From assembly GCA_902578325.1 (NCBI GenBank), contig CACHCM010000002.1, forward strand, positions 1 through 62,873: a DNA stretch of 62,873 nucleotides, in the 5' to 3' direction. The position numbers and the translations under genes were made by a program. Below are positions 48,566 to 59,722 of this stretch, piece after piece (the first letter of the stretch is position 1; each line of letters opens with the position of its first letter). The notes under the pieces are model-generated. The model did no database searches. It was not told the DNA's origin and worked only from the letters and a program-made list of their open reading frames with translations. The stretch comes from an uncultured Pelagibacteraceae bacterium. Its GTDB lineage: Bacteria; Pseudomonadota; Alphaproteobacteria; Pelagibacterales; Pelagibacteraceae.

Positions 48566-49499
48566 AGAATTAAAAATATTATTATCTGCACCGCGTGGAT
48601 TCTGTGCTGGAGTAGAAAGAGCAATTGAAATTGTAGAAAAATCTATCCAAAAATTTGGAGCTCCAGTTTATGTGCGTCATGAAATAGTACATAATAAATA
48701 TGTTGTAGATGATTTAAAAAATAAGGGAGCAATATTTGTTGAAGAGCTAGAGGAGATAAAGGATAAATCAAGACCAGTAATTTTTTCAGCACATGGTGTT
48801 CCAAAAAAAATACCTGAAGATGCAAAAAATTATAAAATGACTTATGTTGATGCCACATGTCCACTTGTTTCTAAGGTTCATAGAGAAGCAGAAAATCTTA
48901 ATAAAGCTGGCTACCATATAATTTTAATTGGTCATGAAAATCATCCAGAAGTTATTGGAACTATGGGTCAATTAAATGACGGTTCTATAGATCTAATCCA
49001 AAATGAGGAAGATGCTACAAACTATCAAAATAAACTGGACAAAAAATTGGCATATATTACTCAGACTACTTTGTCAGTTGATGATACAAAAGAAATAATC
49101 AAAATTTTAAAAACCAATTTTCCAAATATAAAAGAACCAATGAAAGAAGATATTTGTTATGCAACTACTAACCGTCAAATGGCAGTAAAAAATATTGCAA
49201 AAAATTGCGATATGTTTTTTGTTATTGGAAGTAGAAACTCTTCAAATTCTGTTAGACTAGTTGAAGTAGCAAAAAAATCAGGCTGTAAAAATTCACAACT
49301 TATTCACTCAGAAAGCTCAATACCATATGATCAAATAGAAAATTGTAATATTATAGGTATATCTTCAGGAGCATCTGCACCAGAAATATTAGTTAAAAAT
49401 TTTATTAATGATTTAAAAAATAAATTTTCTATAAGTATTGATGAAGTTGAAATAATTAAAGAAAATGTAGTATTTAAAGCCCCCAAAAAATTAAATTAA
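48555..49499 (+). CDS. ispH: 4-hydroxy-3-methylbut-2-enyl diphosphate reductase
   Basis: 314 residues. The three iron-sulfur cysteines are in RGFCAGVERAI (N-terminal), DATCPLVSKVH near 97 and EDICYATTNRQ near 200. HEIVHNKYVVDDL and GHENHPEVIGTMGQ are substrate-binding blocks. It makes IPP and DMAPP in the last MEP-pathway step, supplying the carotenoid cassette that overlaps it upstream. ispH-thrB-rnhA is a common alphaproteobacterial order, so the crt genes look inserted ahead of it. Confidence 0.97.
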   Translation: MKNKELKILLSAPRGFCAGVERAIEIVEKSIQKFGAPVYVRHEIVHNKYVVDDLKNKGAIFVEELEEIKDKSRPVIFSAHGVPKKIPEDAKNYKMTYVDATCPLVSKVHREAENLNKAGYHIILIGHENHPEVIGTMGQLNDGSIDLIQNEEDATNYQNKLDKKLAYITQTTLSVDDTKEIIKILKTNFPNIKEPMKEDICYATTNRQMAVKNIAKNCDMFFVIGSRNSSNSVRLVEVAKKSGCKNSQLIHSESSIPYDQIENCNIIGISSGASAPEILVKNFINDLKNKFSISIDEVEIIKENVVFKAPKKLN

Positions 49500-49501
49500 A
49501 A

Positions 49502-50467
49502 ATGGCTGTCTACACAAAAATAAATCAAAAAGAAATTAATTTTATTAATAAAAATTTTAATATTGATAAAGTAATAAGTTTTAAAGGTATCAAGCAAGGA
49601 ATAGAAAACACAAATTATCTTCTTAAATCAAAAAAGAAAAAATACATTTTAACTATTTTTGAAAAAAGAGTTTTACAAAAAGAAATACCTTTTTTTATGA
49701 AATTAATGGATAATTTGAATAATTCAAAAATAAACTGTCCAAAGCCTCTGAAAACCAAAGAAAATAAATATCTTATTAAATTAAAAAATAAAACTGCATG
49801 TATTGTATCATTCTTGGAAGGTAAGGATAAAAAAATATTAAATATAAATGATTGTTATGCAATTGGTAAGACAATCGCTCGAATGCACGTGGTCACAAAT
49901 AGAATGAGGATTAACAGAAAAAATTCGATGGGTATTAGCAATTTAAAACCTTTATTGGAAAGTATTAAATTTAAGTCAAAAAAGTTTTCAAATTTAAAAG
50001 TATTCTTAAAAAATAACCTTAAAGATATTAATAAAAATTGGCCCAAACAATTACCCAAAGGTATTATACATGGTGACTTATTTATAGATAATATATTCTT
50101 CAAAAAAAATAAACTTTCAGGAATTATTGATTTTTACTTTGCTGCTAATGATTATTTTATGTATGAAATTGCTATATGCATCAATGCTCTTTGTTTTGAA
50201 CATAAAAAAAGAAAATTTCAAATGAATCATGAAAAAATTAAAAATTTAATCAAAGGGTATGAGAGCGTTAAGAAAATTTCAATAAAGGAAAAGAAATCTA
50301 TAAATATTTTATGTAGAGGTGCAGCATTAAGATATTTATTAACAAGATTGTATGACTACTCAAATACACCAAAAACAGCATTTATTAAAATTAAAGATCC
50401 TAACGAATATTATCAAAAATTACTTTCTCATAATAATTTAAATTCATTCAAAGATTATTTAAATTAA
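49502..50467 (+). CDS. thrB: Homoserine kinase type II (APH fold)
   Basis: 321 residues. It has the aminoglycoside-phosphotransferase fold: IKQGIENTNYLLKSKKKKYILT near 35-56, the catalytic HGDLFIDNIFF (Brenner motif HxDxxxxN) near 197-207 and IIDFYFAAND with the metal-binding Asp. This is the alphaproteobacterial homoserine kinase, not the GHMP type of E. coli. It phosphorylates homoserine for threonine synthesis; the next enzyme ThrC is encoded at 51369 on the other strand. It follows ispH by two bases and overlaps rnhA by one. Confidence 0.93.
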   Translation: MAVYTKINQKEINFINKNFNIDKVISFKGIKQGIENTNYLLKSKKKKYILTIFEKRVLQKEIPFFMKLMDNLNNSKINCPKPLKTKENKYLIKLKNKTACIVSFLEGKDKKILNINDCYAIGKTIARMHVVTNRMRINRKNSMGISNLKPLLESIKFKSKKFSNLKVFLKNNLKDINKNWPKQLPKGIIHGDLFIDNIFFKKNKLSGIIDFYFAANDYFMYEIAICINALCFEHKKRKFQMNHEKIKNLIKGYESVKKISIKEKKSINILCRGAALRYLLTRLYDYSNTPKTAFIKIKDPNEYYQKLLSHNNLNSFKDYLN

Positions 50468-50892
50468 TGATTACAATTTATACAGACGGTTCTTGTTTAA
50501 CAAATCCAGGTAATGGTGGATGGGCTGCAATTATAAATGATGGAAAAGAAATAAAAAAAATTAGTGGTAACGAAAAAAATACAACAAATAATAGAATGGA
50601 GTTGTTAGCCCCAATTAATGCATTGAAAGATTTAAAGCCTGGTGTTGAAATAAAAATATATACTGACTCTCAATATGTAAAAAATGGAATAACTGAATGG
50701 ATTAATACTTGGTTAGCTAATAATTGGAAAACCTCAAAAAAAGAAGATGTTAAAAATAAAGATTTATGGATTGATCTATATAATTTAAATAAATCGCTTA
50801 ATATTCAATGGAATTGGGTTAAGGCTCATGATGGAAACCCTTTAAATGAAGAGGTGGACTTGCTTGCTAAAAAAGCAGCGAATTTAGATTAA
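50467..50892 (+). CDS. rnhA: Ribonuclease HI
   Basis: 141 residues. The acidic catalytic residues are visible: Asp in YTDGSCLTNPGNGGW, Glu in NNRMELLAPINAL, Asp in IYTDSQYVKNGI and Asp near the C-terminus in NEEVDLLAKKAA. It cuts RNA in RNA-DNA hybrids. It overlaps thrB by one base. The last nine bases overlap the 3' end of the convergent peroxiredoxin gene. Confidence 0.97.
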   Translation: MITIYTDGSCLTNPGNGGWAAIINDGKEIKKISGNEKNTTNNRMELLAPINALKDLKPGVEIKIYTDSQYVKNGITEWINTWLANNWKTSKKEDVKNKDLWIDLYNLNKSLNIQWNWVKAHDGNPLNEEVDLLAKKAANLD

Positions 50893-51372
50893 TTTTAAAA
50901 AATTTTGAGCTGCTGAAATTTCACAAGTGGCAGTATCTTCTTCTGCCTCTATTTTCTTTACAACATTGTCGTCAATTAACATTGTATATCTTGCTGACCT
51001 CATTCCCTGACCCCGATCATGTCTATCTATTTCTGCTCCAATTGACTTAGTAAATTCACAATATGGGTCTGCAGCCATAAATATTTTATCTTCAACTTTT
51101 TGACTTTCACCCCATGCTTTCATCACATTTGGATCATTAACGGAGACACAAATAATTTTAGTAACCCCTTTATTCTTTGCTTCTTCGTAATTATTAACAT
51201 ACCCTGGAAGATGTTTTGCGGAACAAACTTTTGTAAATGCTCCAGGAACACCAATCACAATTGTTTTATGATTTTTAAAAACTTCTGCTGTAGTTATTTT
51301 TTTTGCTGCTCCACTTGAGTCTAAATAATAAAATTCTGAATTTGGAAGTTGTTCCCCTTCTTTAATCTTCAT
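50884..51372 (-). CDS. Peroxiredoxin, Prx5/AhpE-like atypical 2-Cys or 1-Cys
   Basis: 162 residues. The peroxidatic Cys is in VPGAFTKVCSAKHLPGY near residue 50, the Prx5 signature, with a conserved Arg in SARYTMLIDD. A Cys in TATCEISAAQ near the C-terminus could serve as a resolving residue. It reduces hydroperoxides in the cytoplasm with thioredoxin or glutaredoxin. Its start overlaps the thrC stop by four bases; it is the last gene of the long minus-strand train beginning at rsmE. Confidence 0.93.
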   Translation of the reverse strand: MKIKEGEQLPNSEFYYLDSSGAAKKITTAEVFKNHKTIVIGVPGAFTKVCSAKHLPGYVNNYEEAKNKGVTKIICVSVNDPNVMKAWGESQKVEDKIFMAADPYCEFTKSIGAEIDRHDRGQGMRSARYTMLIDDNVVKKIEAEEDTATCEISAAQNFLKLI

Positions 51373-52751
51373 TTAGTTTTACCTATAATATAGTTTTTAA
51401 TTTTTTCTAAATTATTTTCTAATATATCATAATCTTCTTTTTCATTCAAAATAAACTCGAGTTCTTTTGGTAAATCAGATTTTAAATTAATAGCTTTGGA
51501 AACAGCATCAGGGAATTTACATGGATGTGCGGTTGCTAGTACAATATTATTTCCTTTTAGGTTATGTTTGTCGAAAGCACCATATCCAATTGCTGTATGT
51601 GGATCTAAAACTACAGAAAATTTTTCATAAACCTTTTTAATAACCTCCAAAGTCTCATTCTCACTCAGACTAGCTGATAAAAAATTTTCTCTAATTTTAT
51701 TTAATTTATCATCACCAATTAAATATTTTCCATTCTCTTTAATGTTTTTCATATCTAATGAAGTCTGTTTATCATCCTCATTATTAAGATCGAATATAAG
51801 TCTCTCGAAATTACTGGCTATTTGAATATCCATACTAGGAGAAATAGTTTCTGAAACCCTTTCTGCTTCATAACTACCTTTTGATATTGCTCTATGTAAA
51901 ATGTCGTTTTGATTAGTTGCAACAATTAATTTATTTATAGGCAAGCCCATTTTTTTGGCTAAATATCCAGCATAAACATCTCCAAAATTTCCTGTTGGTA
52001 CTGAAAAATTTGTTGGTTCATTTGTATTTTCAAACAATGAATAACTATAAAAATAATAAACACTTTGAGCAATAATCCTCGCCCAATTAATAGAGTTTAC
52101 ACCTGACATTTTAATGTCATTAGAAAATTTCTTATCTGCAAACATAGATTTAACTAAGTTTTGGCAATCGTCAAAATTTCCCTTTATAGCTATATTAAAT
52201 ACATTTTCATATTTACCTGTTGTCATTAATTTTCTTTGAACTGGTGAAATACGATTGTCTGGATGAAGCACAAAAATATTAACATTTTTTTTACCTTTAA
52301 TTGCATCAATTGCTGCAGCACCAGTGTCTCCAGATGTGGCAACAACAATATTAATTTTTTGATTTTCATTGTTTAGGTAATATTCGTAAAAATTACCTAA
52401 AAGTTGCATGGCAACATCTTTAAAAGCTAGAGTAGGACCATGAAATAATTCTAATATTGTTTTGTCTCCAATTTTTATGAAATCTACAACGTTATCTTTT
52501 CTAAATATGGAGTAAGATTTATCAATAATTTTACTCATTTCAGATTCAGACATAAAATTACCAACAAATGGATAAACAATCTTTTTAGCTAACTCTGAGT
52601 AGCTTAGTTTTTTGAAATCTTTAACTTCATTTTCAGTATATTTCGCCAAAGTTTCAGGAATAAATAAGCCTCCATCATCAGCAAGACCTTTGATAAAAAC
52701 GTCTTTAAATTCAAAGGTTTTTGATGTGTCTCTTGTACTTACGTATCTCAT
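51369..52751 (-). CDS. thrC: Threonine synthase
   Basis: 460 residues, the length of the class with an extended N-terminus. The PLP-binding Lys is in HGPTLAFKDVAMQLLG near 110, SGDTGAAAIDAI is the phosphate-binding loop, and VPTGNFGDVYAGYLAKKMG and PHTAIGYGA follow. It converts O-phosphohomoserine to threonine. It starts right after surf1, within the oxidase gene train, although it has no link to respiration. Confidence 0.96.
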   Translation of the reverse strand: MRYVSTRDTSKTFEFKDVFIKGLADDGGLFIPETLAKYTENEVKDFKKLSYSELAKKIVYPFVGNFMSESEMSKIIDKSYSIFRKDNVVDFIKIGDKTILELFHGPTLAFKDVAMQLLGNFYEYYLNNENQKINIVVATSGDTGAAAIDAIKGKKNVNIFVLHPDNRISPVQRKLMTTGKYENVFNIAIKGNFDDCQNLVKSMFADKKFSNDIKMSGVNSINWARIIAQSVYYFYSYSLFENTNEPTNFSVPTGNFGDVYAGYLAKKMGLPINKLIVATNQNDILHRAISKGSYEAERVSETISPSMDIQIASNFERLIFDLNNEDDKQTSLDMKNIKENGKYLIGDDKLNKIRENFLSASLSENETLEVIKKVYEKFSVVLDPHTAIGYGAFDKHNLKGNNIVLATAHPCKFPDAVSKAINLKSDLPKELEFILNEKEDYDILENNLEKIKNYIIGKTK

Positions 52752-53405
52752 TTAATAATTTTTTTTTCTAAAATATAGATATATTAAAAGAATTGAAATC
52801 GCCATAGAAAACCAAGTAATTGCATACTTCTTATGATTATTTGAAATTTTAGCAGTAATCACTCTTGGTTTTGGAATTTTATATTCACCATTTAAATAAA
52901 TTATATACTCTGAAAAATTTCTTCCAGTGAATTTTAAAATATCTTCTCTATTTAAAGTAAACCAATAATTTTTCTCAATATCATTTTCTGGCTTGAATGA
53001 ACTTGCTTTTGTTTGCAGCATAAGAGTGCCGACTATTTGATTTTGATCAACTAGATTTATTTCAGGTAGGTTTTTTTTTTCAAAAGGTATCCATCCTCTA
53101 TTCATTAAGTAATTTTCGTCACCAATTTTTATTGGATTAACAACTTCAAATCCAGGTTTCCCTGCATCATTTAAATTATATAAGTACATTTGTTTATCAA
53201 AATCAATTTCTCCACTAGTCTTTATTCTAAGATAGTTTTTTTTTTCAATTTTGGATAATTCCACTGGAGCGTTTTTTAAAGAATTTTCTATTTGCTCAAT
53301 TAATTCTAATTTCCAATTTAATCTATAAATTTGCCAAAACCCTAGGGAGAGAAGAGTTAAAATAATAAAATAAACAAATACTGAAAATAGAAATTTATTC
53401 TTCAA
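52752..53405 (-). CDS. surf1: SURF1-family cytochrome oxidase assembly protein
   Basis: 217 residues with membrane helices at both ends (about 6-24 and 192-210) and a periplasmic loop between. SLGFWQIYRLNWKLELIEQIE, NRGWIPFEKK and WFSMAISILLIYLY are SURF1 landmarks. SURF1 helps insert heme a into subunit I of the cytochrome oxidase, whose genes lie upstream on the same strand. It follows ctaE by nine bases and abuts thrC. Confidence 0.92.
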   Translation of the reverse strand: MKNKFLFSVFVYFIILTLLSLGFWQIYRLNWKLELIEQIENSLKNAPVELSKIEKKNYLRIKTSGEIDFDKQMYLYNLNDAGKPGFEVVNPIKIGDENYLMNRGWIPFEKKNLPEINLVDQNQIVGTLMLQTKASSFKPENDIEKNYWFTLNREDILKFTGRNFSEYIIYLNGEYKIPKPRVITAKISNNHKKYAITWFSMAISILLIYLYFRKKNY

Positions 53406-53414
53406 GGATAAATA

Positions 53415-54203
53415 TTAACTTCCCCAAATATATATTGCAGCAAATAAGAAGAGCCACACTACGTCGACAAAATGCCAGTACCAAGCAGCTGCTTCAAATC
53501 CAAAATGATGATCTTTAGTAAAATGACCAAGTCTTCCTCTCCACAAACATACTGCTAAAAATATAGTTCCAATTATGACGTGAAAACCATGGAAACCTGT
53601 CGCCATATAAAATACAGCTCCATAAATATGGCCTGAGTAAGTAAAAGTAGCATGATGATATTCGTATGCTTGCAATAATGTAAAAAAGAAACCAAGAATA
53701 ACAGTTAGTGTTAAACCTTTTATAAATCCTTTTCTATCATCTTCTAATAAAGCGTGATGAGCCCAAGTCACAGTTGTTCCTGATAATAATAAAACTAAAG
53801 TATTTATTAAAGGAATGTCCCAAGGATCAAACGTTTCAATATCTTTTGGTGGCCATACATTTCCAACAAATTCATTTGGAAATAAACTTATATCAAAGTA
53901 AGCCCAGAACCATGCAACAAAGAACATTACCTCTGAAGCAATAAATAAAGTCATCCCATATCTATGATGAATTTGAACAACAGGAGTGTGATGACCTTGA
54001 TGTTCAGCTTCGATTACCACATCTCTAAACCACATATATGCACCATAAATTAATAGTGCTAAACCAAGATACATTCCCCATGAAATACCGTTATGCATAT
54101 AAAAAATTGCACCAATGGCTAATACTAGGCATGCAAAGGATGTGTAGATTGGCCAAGGGCTTGGGTCAACTAAGTGGTAATCGTGTTTTTTTTCTGCTGA
54201 CAT
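53415..54203 (-). CDS. ctaE: Cytochrome c oxidase subunit III
   Basis: 262 residues with seven membrane helices. HDYHLVDPSPWPIYTS at the N-terminus, RYGMTLFIASEVMFFVAWFWAYF, the helix TVTWAHHALLE, YHHATFTYSGHIYGAVFYMATGFHGFHVIIGTIFL, and the C-terminal HFGFEAAAWYWHFVDVVWLFLF are all strongly conserved (each a fragment of a longer helix). It belongs to the aa3-type terminal oxidase. It lies nine bases after ctaG in the oxidase train. Confidence 0.97.
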   Translation of the reverse strand: MSAEKKHDYHLVDPSPWPIYTSFACLVLAIGAIFYMHNGISWGMYLGLALLIYGAYMWFRDVVIEAEHQGHHTPVVQIHHRYGMTLFIASEVMFFVAWFWAYFDISLFPNEFVGNVWPPKDIETFDPWDIPLINTLVLLLSGTTVTWAHHALLEDDRKGFIKGLTLTVILGFFFTLLQAYEYHHATFTYSGHIYGAVFYMATGFHGFHVIIGTIFLAVCLWRGRLGHFTKDHHFGFEAAAWYWHFVDVVWLFLFAAIYIWGS

Positions 54204-54212
54204 TTTTCGTGA

Positions 54213-54746
54213 TTATGATTGTTTATAGTAATCTGTCGAGAAAAAAGTGTACGACATGGTTACATCTTTTAGATTTTTTGTAGTTGGATCATTCACAAGT
54301 TCGGGGTCTAAATAAAAAGTCATTACATAAGTAGCTTTCTCACCAGCCTTCAACTCTTGTTTTTCAAAGCAAAAACATCCTAATTTACTGTAATACTTTC
54401 CAAAGCTAGCAGGTGAAACATTGAAGCTCGCTACTCCAAAAGTTGTATCATCCCCATAGTTTTCTACCTCAAACTCTATTCTATTAACCTGGCCAACCTT
54501 AACATCAATTACATTCGATTTTGCTTTAAAGTCCCATTCTAAATTATTTACATTTGTGTCAAATCTAACACTTACTACTTTATCCAATACTATATCTGGA
54601 GCTTCTTTTGAAACCTGTGTTGTTCCCCCAAATCCAGTTACCCTACAAAATAAATCGTACAAAGGTACTGCAGCAAATGACAAACCTAGCATAAGAACAA
54701 AAATTCCTGCTAACAATATTGGGGTTAATGTTTTGCCTTTCATCAT
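54213..54746 (-). CDS. ctaG: Cytochrome c oxidase assembly protein CtaG/Cox11
   Basis: 177 residues with one N-terminal membrane helix and a periplasmic domain. PLYDLFCRVTGFGGT carries a conserved Cys, and the copper-binding CFCFEKQEL near residue 120 is the Cox11 signature; MTFYLDPEL follows. It delivers copper to the CuB site of subunit I. Its start lies in an ATGA overlap with the 41-residue gene upstream, indicating translational coupling; two tandem ATG codons are available. Confidence 0.96.
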   Translation of the reverse strand: MMKGKTLTPILLAGIFVLMLGLSFAAVPLYDLFCRVTGFGGTTQVSKEAPDIVLDKVVSVRFDTNVNNLEWDFKAKSNVIDVKVGQVNRIEFEVENYGDDTTFGVASFNVSPASFGKYYSKLGCFCFEKQELKAGEKATYVMTFYLDPELVNDPTTKNLKDVTMSYTFFSTDYYKQS

Positions 54747-54868
54747 ATCTGCCTATCAAATACTCCAACGTTATAAAGTGTAAAAACAAATAAAAAAACC
54801 ATAAAAGCTAAAATTGCTATCGCAGTTATTATATTTTTTTTCTTTGTCTTTTTATCAGGTGTTATCAT
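54743..54868 (-). CDS. 41-residue single-helix membrane protein in the oxidase operon (CoxF-like position)
   Basis: A short frame translating as MITPDKKTKKKN, then a hydrophobic helix IITAIAILAFMVFLFVFTLY, then NVGVFDRQI. It begins in an ATGA overlap with the ctaB stop and ends in an ATGA overlap with the ctaG start, which is strong evidence that it is translated. A basic N-terminus before one helix predicts an inner-membrane protein with its C-terminus outside. Small ORFs such as coxF lie at this position between ctaB and ctaG in other alphaproteobacteria; homology cannot be judged at this length. It may be a small oxidase subunit or an assembly helper. Confidence 0.8.
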   Translation of the reverse strand: MITPDKKTKKKNIITAIAILAFMVFLFVFTLYNVGVFDRQI

Positions 54869-55776
54869 AAAATTTTATCTATTAAGAACAGAACAAATAT
54901 TAAGAATAAATATAAAATTGAATAACCAAATATTGTTTTTGCTTTTTTTGCATCGAATTTGTTTTTCTTAAAATTATAAAGTTCGAAACATAAATAATTA
55001 TAGTAAATTGTCAAAATTAAAGATGGGATTAAAAACGCTAAACCTACAAAGCCAATTGCATAAGGTAAAACAATTACTGGTAACATTATTAAAGAATAAA
55101 CAAATATATTTAATTTTGTACTCTCCACACCGTTAGTAAGTGGAAGCATTGGTATTTTTGCTTTCTTATAATCGTCAGATTTATACAAGCTTAAAGCCCA
55201 GAAATGAGAAGGTGTCCAAAAAAATATAATCAAAAAGAAAGCAAGCGGCTCTAATGAAAGAGAGTTAGTAGCTATAGTCCAGCCAATAACAGGTGGTAAT
55301 GCTCCTGCGGCACCGCCAATAACAATGTTTTGAGGAGTCTTCCTCTTAAGCCAAATTGTATAAACAAATACATAAAACAAAATAGTAAACAGTAACAAGA
55401 CAGCTGATATTCTATTTGAGTAAAAATCGAGCGCAATTACAGAAAAAATCGAAAGAGAAATTCCAAAAACTAGAGCTTGATTTTTGTTTACCTTTCCCGT
55501 GGGTATTGGTCTAAGGCAAGTTCTTGTCATTAATGCATCAAGATCAGACTCATACCACATATTTAAAGCTCCAGCAGCACCTGCTCCAATTGAAACTAAA
55601 ATAATTCCAATGATTGCATCCTTTGTTGGGATAATATTTGGGGCCATTAACAAACCAACTGCACATGTAAAAATAACCAAAGACATCACTCTTGGTTTCA
55701 TTAATTTAAATAATTCAGATAAATTAAAGGCGTCTTCTTGAGATAAGTTTCTATTTTTTAATTTAGACTTAATCAT
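54865..55776 (-). CDS. ctaB: Protoheme IX farnesyltransferase (heme o synthase)
   Basis: 303 residues with about eight to nine membrane helices. The UbiA-superfamily aspartate motif is NMWYESDLDALMTRTCLRPIPTG near 73-95 (N-x3-D-x2-D-x3-R), and KAKIPMLPLTNG is a heme o synthase block. It adds a farnesyl group to heme b, the precursor of the heme a of aa3 oxidase. It follows ctaD by 32 bases and overlaps the 41-residue gene by ATGA. Confidence 0.96.
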   Translation of the reverse strand: MIKSKLKNRNLSQEDAFNLSELFKLMKPRVMSLVIFTCAVGLLMAPNIIPTKDAIIGIILVSIGAGAAGALNMWYESDLDALMTRTCLRPIPTGKVNKNQALVFGISLSIFSVIALDFYSNRISAVLLLFTILFYVFVYTIWLKRKTPQNIVIGGAAGALPPVIGWTIATNSLSLEPLAFFLIIFFWTPSHFWALSLYKSDDYKKAKIPMLPLTNGVESTKLNIFVYSLIMLPVIVLPYAIGFVGLAFLIPSLILTIYYNYLCFELYNFKKNKFDAKKAKTIFGYSILYLFLIFVLFLIDKIL

Positions 55777-55808
55777 TAATTTAAAGTTAAAAAATCTTTA
55801 TTGCTATT

Positions 55809-58263
<2,455 letters not shown>

Positions 58264-58324
58264 TTTTTTACCTTATATAGAGTGTCTTTTAAAAAAATAC
58301 ACTTTTACTTTTAGCGACAAAATA

Positions 58325-59023
58325 TCAATTAATGGCGTAATTTATGATCGATAAAGCAGAAATTACAGCCGTTTCAGATCTCAAGATGTTTTCATTGATT
58401 TTGACAGACTGAACACCATTAAATTTGAGAATCTCTTCTCTCTCCTGCTCAGAAAAGTCTCCTTCAGGCCCTATAATTACGCACGTGGGTTTATTTGTTA
58501 ACTTTGTAAGATCAATTTTTGTATTAGCAGTATTGAGGTCAGTAAAGATTAAATCCATATCATTGCTTAGAAAGCTTTTTAATTTTTGAGGATCCACAAT
58601 TGATGGAACTGTTATTCTATTTGACTGTTCGGCTGCTTCTATGATTACTTTTTCCAATCTCTCTTTATTAACCTTTCTAACAATCGTTCTTTCAAAGATA
58701 ATTGGTAAAAACTTAGTTACACCTAGCTCTGTAGCTTTTTGTATCATAAAATTAAAGTAATTTGATTTGATTGGAGAAAAAGCCAGCCAGAGATCTTTGG
58801 TATTTTCTTTCTGTCTTAATTGTTTCGTAACATTAAATTCAACTATGCTTTTTGTGATATTCAAGATTTTCGCTTCCCATTCGCCAGTACCATTAAAGAG
58901 AGAGAAAACTTCTTTCTCTTTAAGTCTCATAACTTTTGAAAGATAGTGTGATTGAGATTTATCAAGTTTGTCAGTCAAATTAAGAGATAAACTTTTTGAA
59001 TAAAATAATCTAATGTTACTCAT
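58325..59023 (-). CDS. rsmE: 16S rRNA (uracil-1498-N3)-methyltransferase
   Basis: 232 residues. An N-terminal PUA-like domain (about 1-70, RLFYSKSLSLN, SHYLSKVMRLKEKEVF) precedes a SPOUT knot domain containing IIFERTIVRK, AAEQSNRITVP, IGPEGDFSEQE and ILRSETAVISAL. It methylates U1498 in the decoding centre of 16S rRNA. It is the first gene of the minus-strand train and is divergent from the dehalogenase across only 16 bases. In many alphaproteobacteria it lies beside ubiA, which is 3 kb away here. Confidence 0.95.
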   Translation of the reverse strand: MSNIRLFYSKSLSLNLTDKLDKSQSHYLSKVMRLKEKEVFSLFNGTGEWEAKILNITKSIVEFNVTKQLRQKENTKDLWLAFSPIKSNYFNFMIQKATELGVTKFLPIIFERTIVRKVNKERLEKVIIEAAEQSNRITVPSIVDPQKLKSFLSNDMDLIFTDLNTANTKIDLTKLTNKPTCVIIGPEGDFSEQEREEILKFNGVQSVKINENILRSETAVISALSIINYAIN

Positions 59024-59039
59024 ATTGATAAGTTAATTT

Positions 59040-59702
59040 ATGAAAAATATTAAAGCAATAATTTTTGATGCTTACGGTACCTTATTTGATGTCAATTCAG
59101 CTGCTGAAAAATGTAAAAATAAAATAGGTAATAAATGGGAAGGTTTCGCCAATTATTGGAGAACCACACAATTAGAATATACTTGGCTGAGAAGTTTAAT
59201 GAAACGTCATAAGGATTTTTGGCAAGTGACAGAAGAAAGTTTAGATAAATCTATGAAAATTTATAAGATAGATTCTTCTATAAGAAATGAGTTATTAGAT
59301 CTATATAAAATTTTATCAACTTTCAAAGAAGTCCCTAAGGTTTTAAAATCATTAAAAAAAAAAAATTATAAACTTGCTATTCTATCAAATGGTACTCCAT
59401 CCCTTCTTAATCAATTAGTTAAAAGCAATAATTTAGAAAATATATTTGATGATGTTTTTTCAATTGAAGAGGTCGGAGTTTATAAACCAGACTCTAAAGT
59501 TTACGATATACCAATTAAAAAATATAATATTAAAAAAAATGAAGTTGCTTTTTTAAGTGCTAACACCTGGGATGTATCTGGTGGTGGAAATTATGGTTAT
59601 AATTCTATTTGGGTTAATAGAAACAATAATACTTTTGATAATCTAGATTATATACCAAAAGATCAAATTAAAGATCTTAGTAAGTTACTTGATATAATAT
59701 AA
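59040..59702 (+). CDS. Haloacid dehalogenase, type II (L-2-haloacid dehalogenase-like)
   Basis: 220 residues. The nucleophile Asp10 is in IIFDAYGTLFDV; YWRTTQLEYTWLRSLM contains the Arg that takes the halide; LSNGTPSLLNQL, EEVGVYKPDSKVY and SANTWDVSGGGNYGY supply the Ser-Asn, Lys and Asn/Asp positions of type II dehalogenases. All key residues of the well-studied L-2-haloacid dehalogenases appear present, so hydrolysis of a 2-halo-acid is plausible, though other HAD substrates are possible. It is followed after 20 bases by a pirin gene. Confidence 0.88.
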   Translation: MKNIKAIIFDAYGTLFDVNSAAEKCKNKIGNKWEGFANYWRTTQLEYTWLRSLMKRHKDFWQVTEESLDKSMKIYKIDSSIRNELLDLYKILSTFKEVPKVLKSLKKKNYKLAILSNGTPSLLNQLVKSNNLENIFDDVFSIEEVGVYKPDSKVYDIPIKKYNIKKNEVAFLSANTWDVSGGGNYGYNSIWVNRNNNTFDNLDYIPKDQIKDLSKLLDII

Positions 59703-59722
59703 ATAATTCTTATTTACGTAAT

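Noticed and set aside
51100..51318. Plus-strand Cys/Phe-rich open frame
   Set aside because: Antisense shadow of the peroxiredoxin gene; composition is that of a reverse-complemented AT-rich gene.
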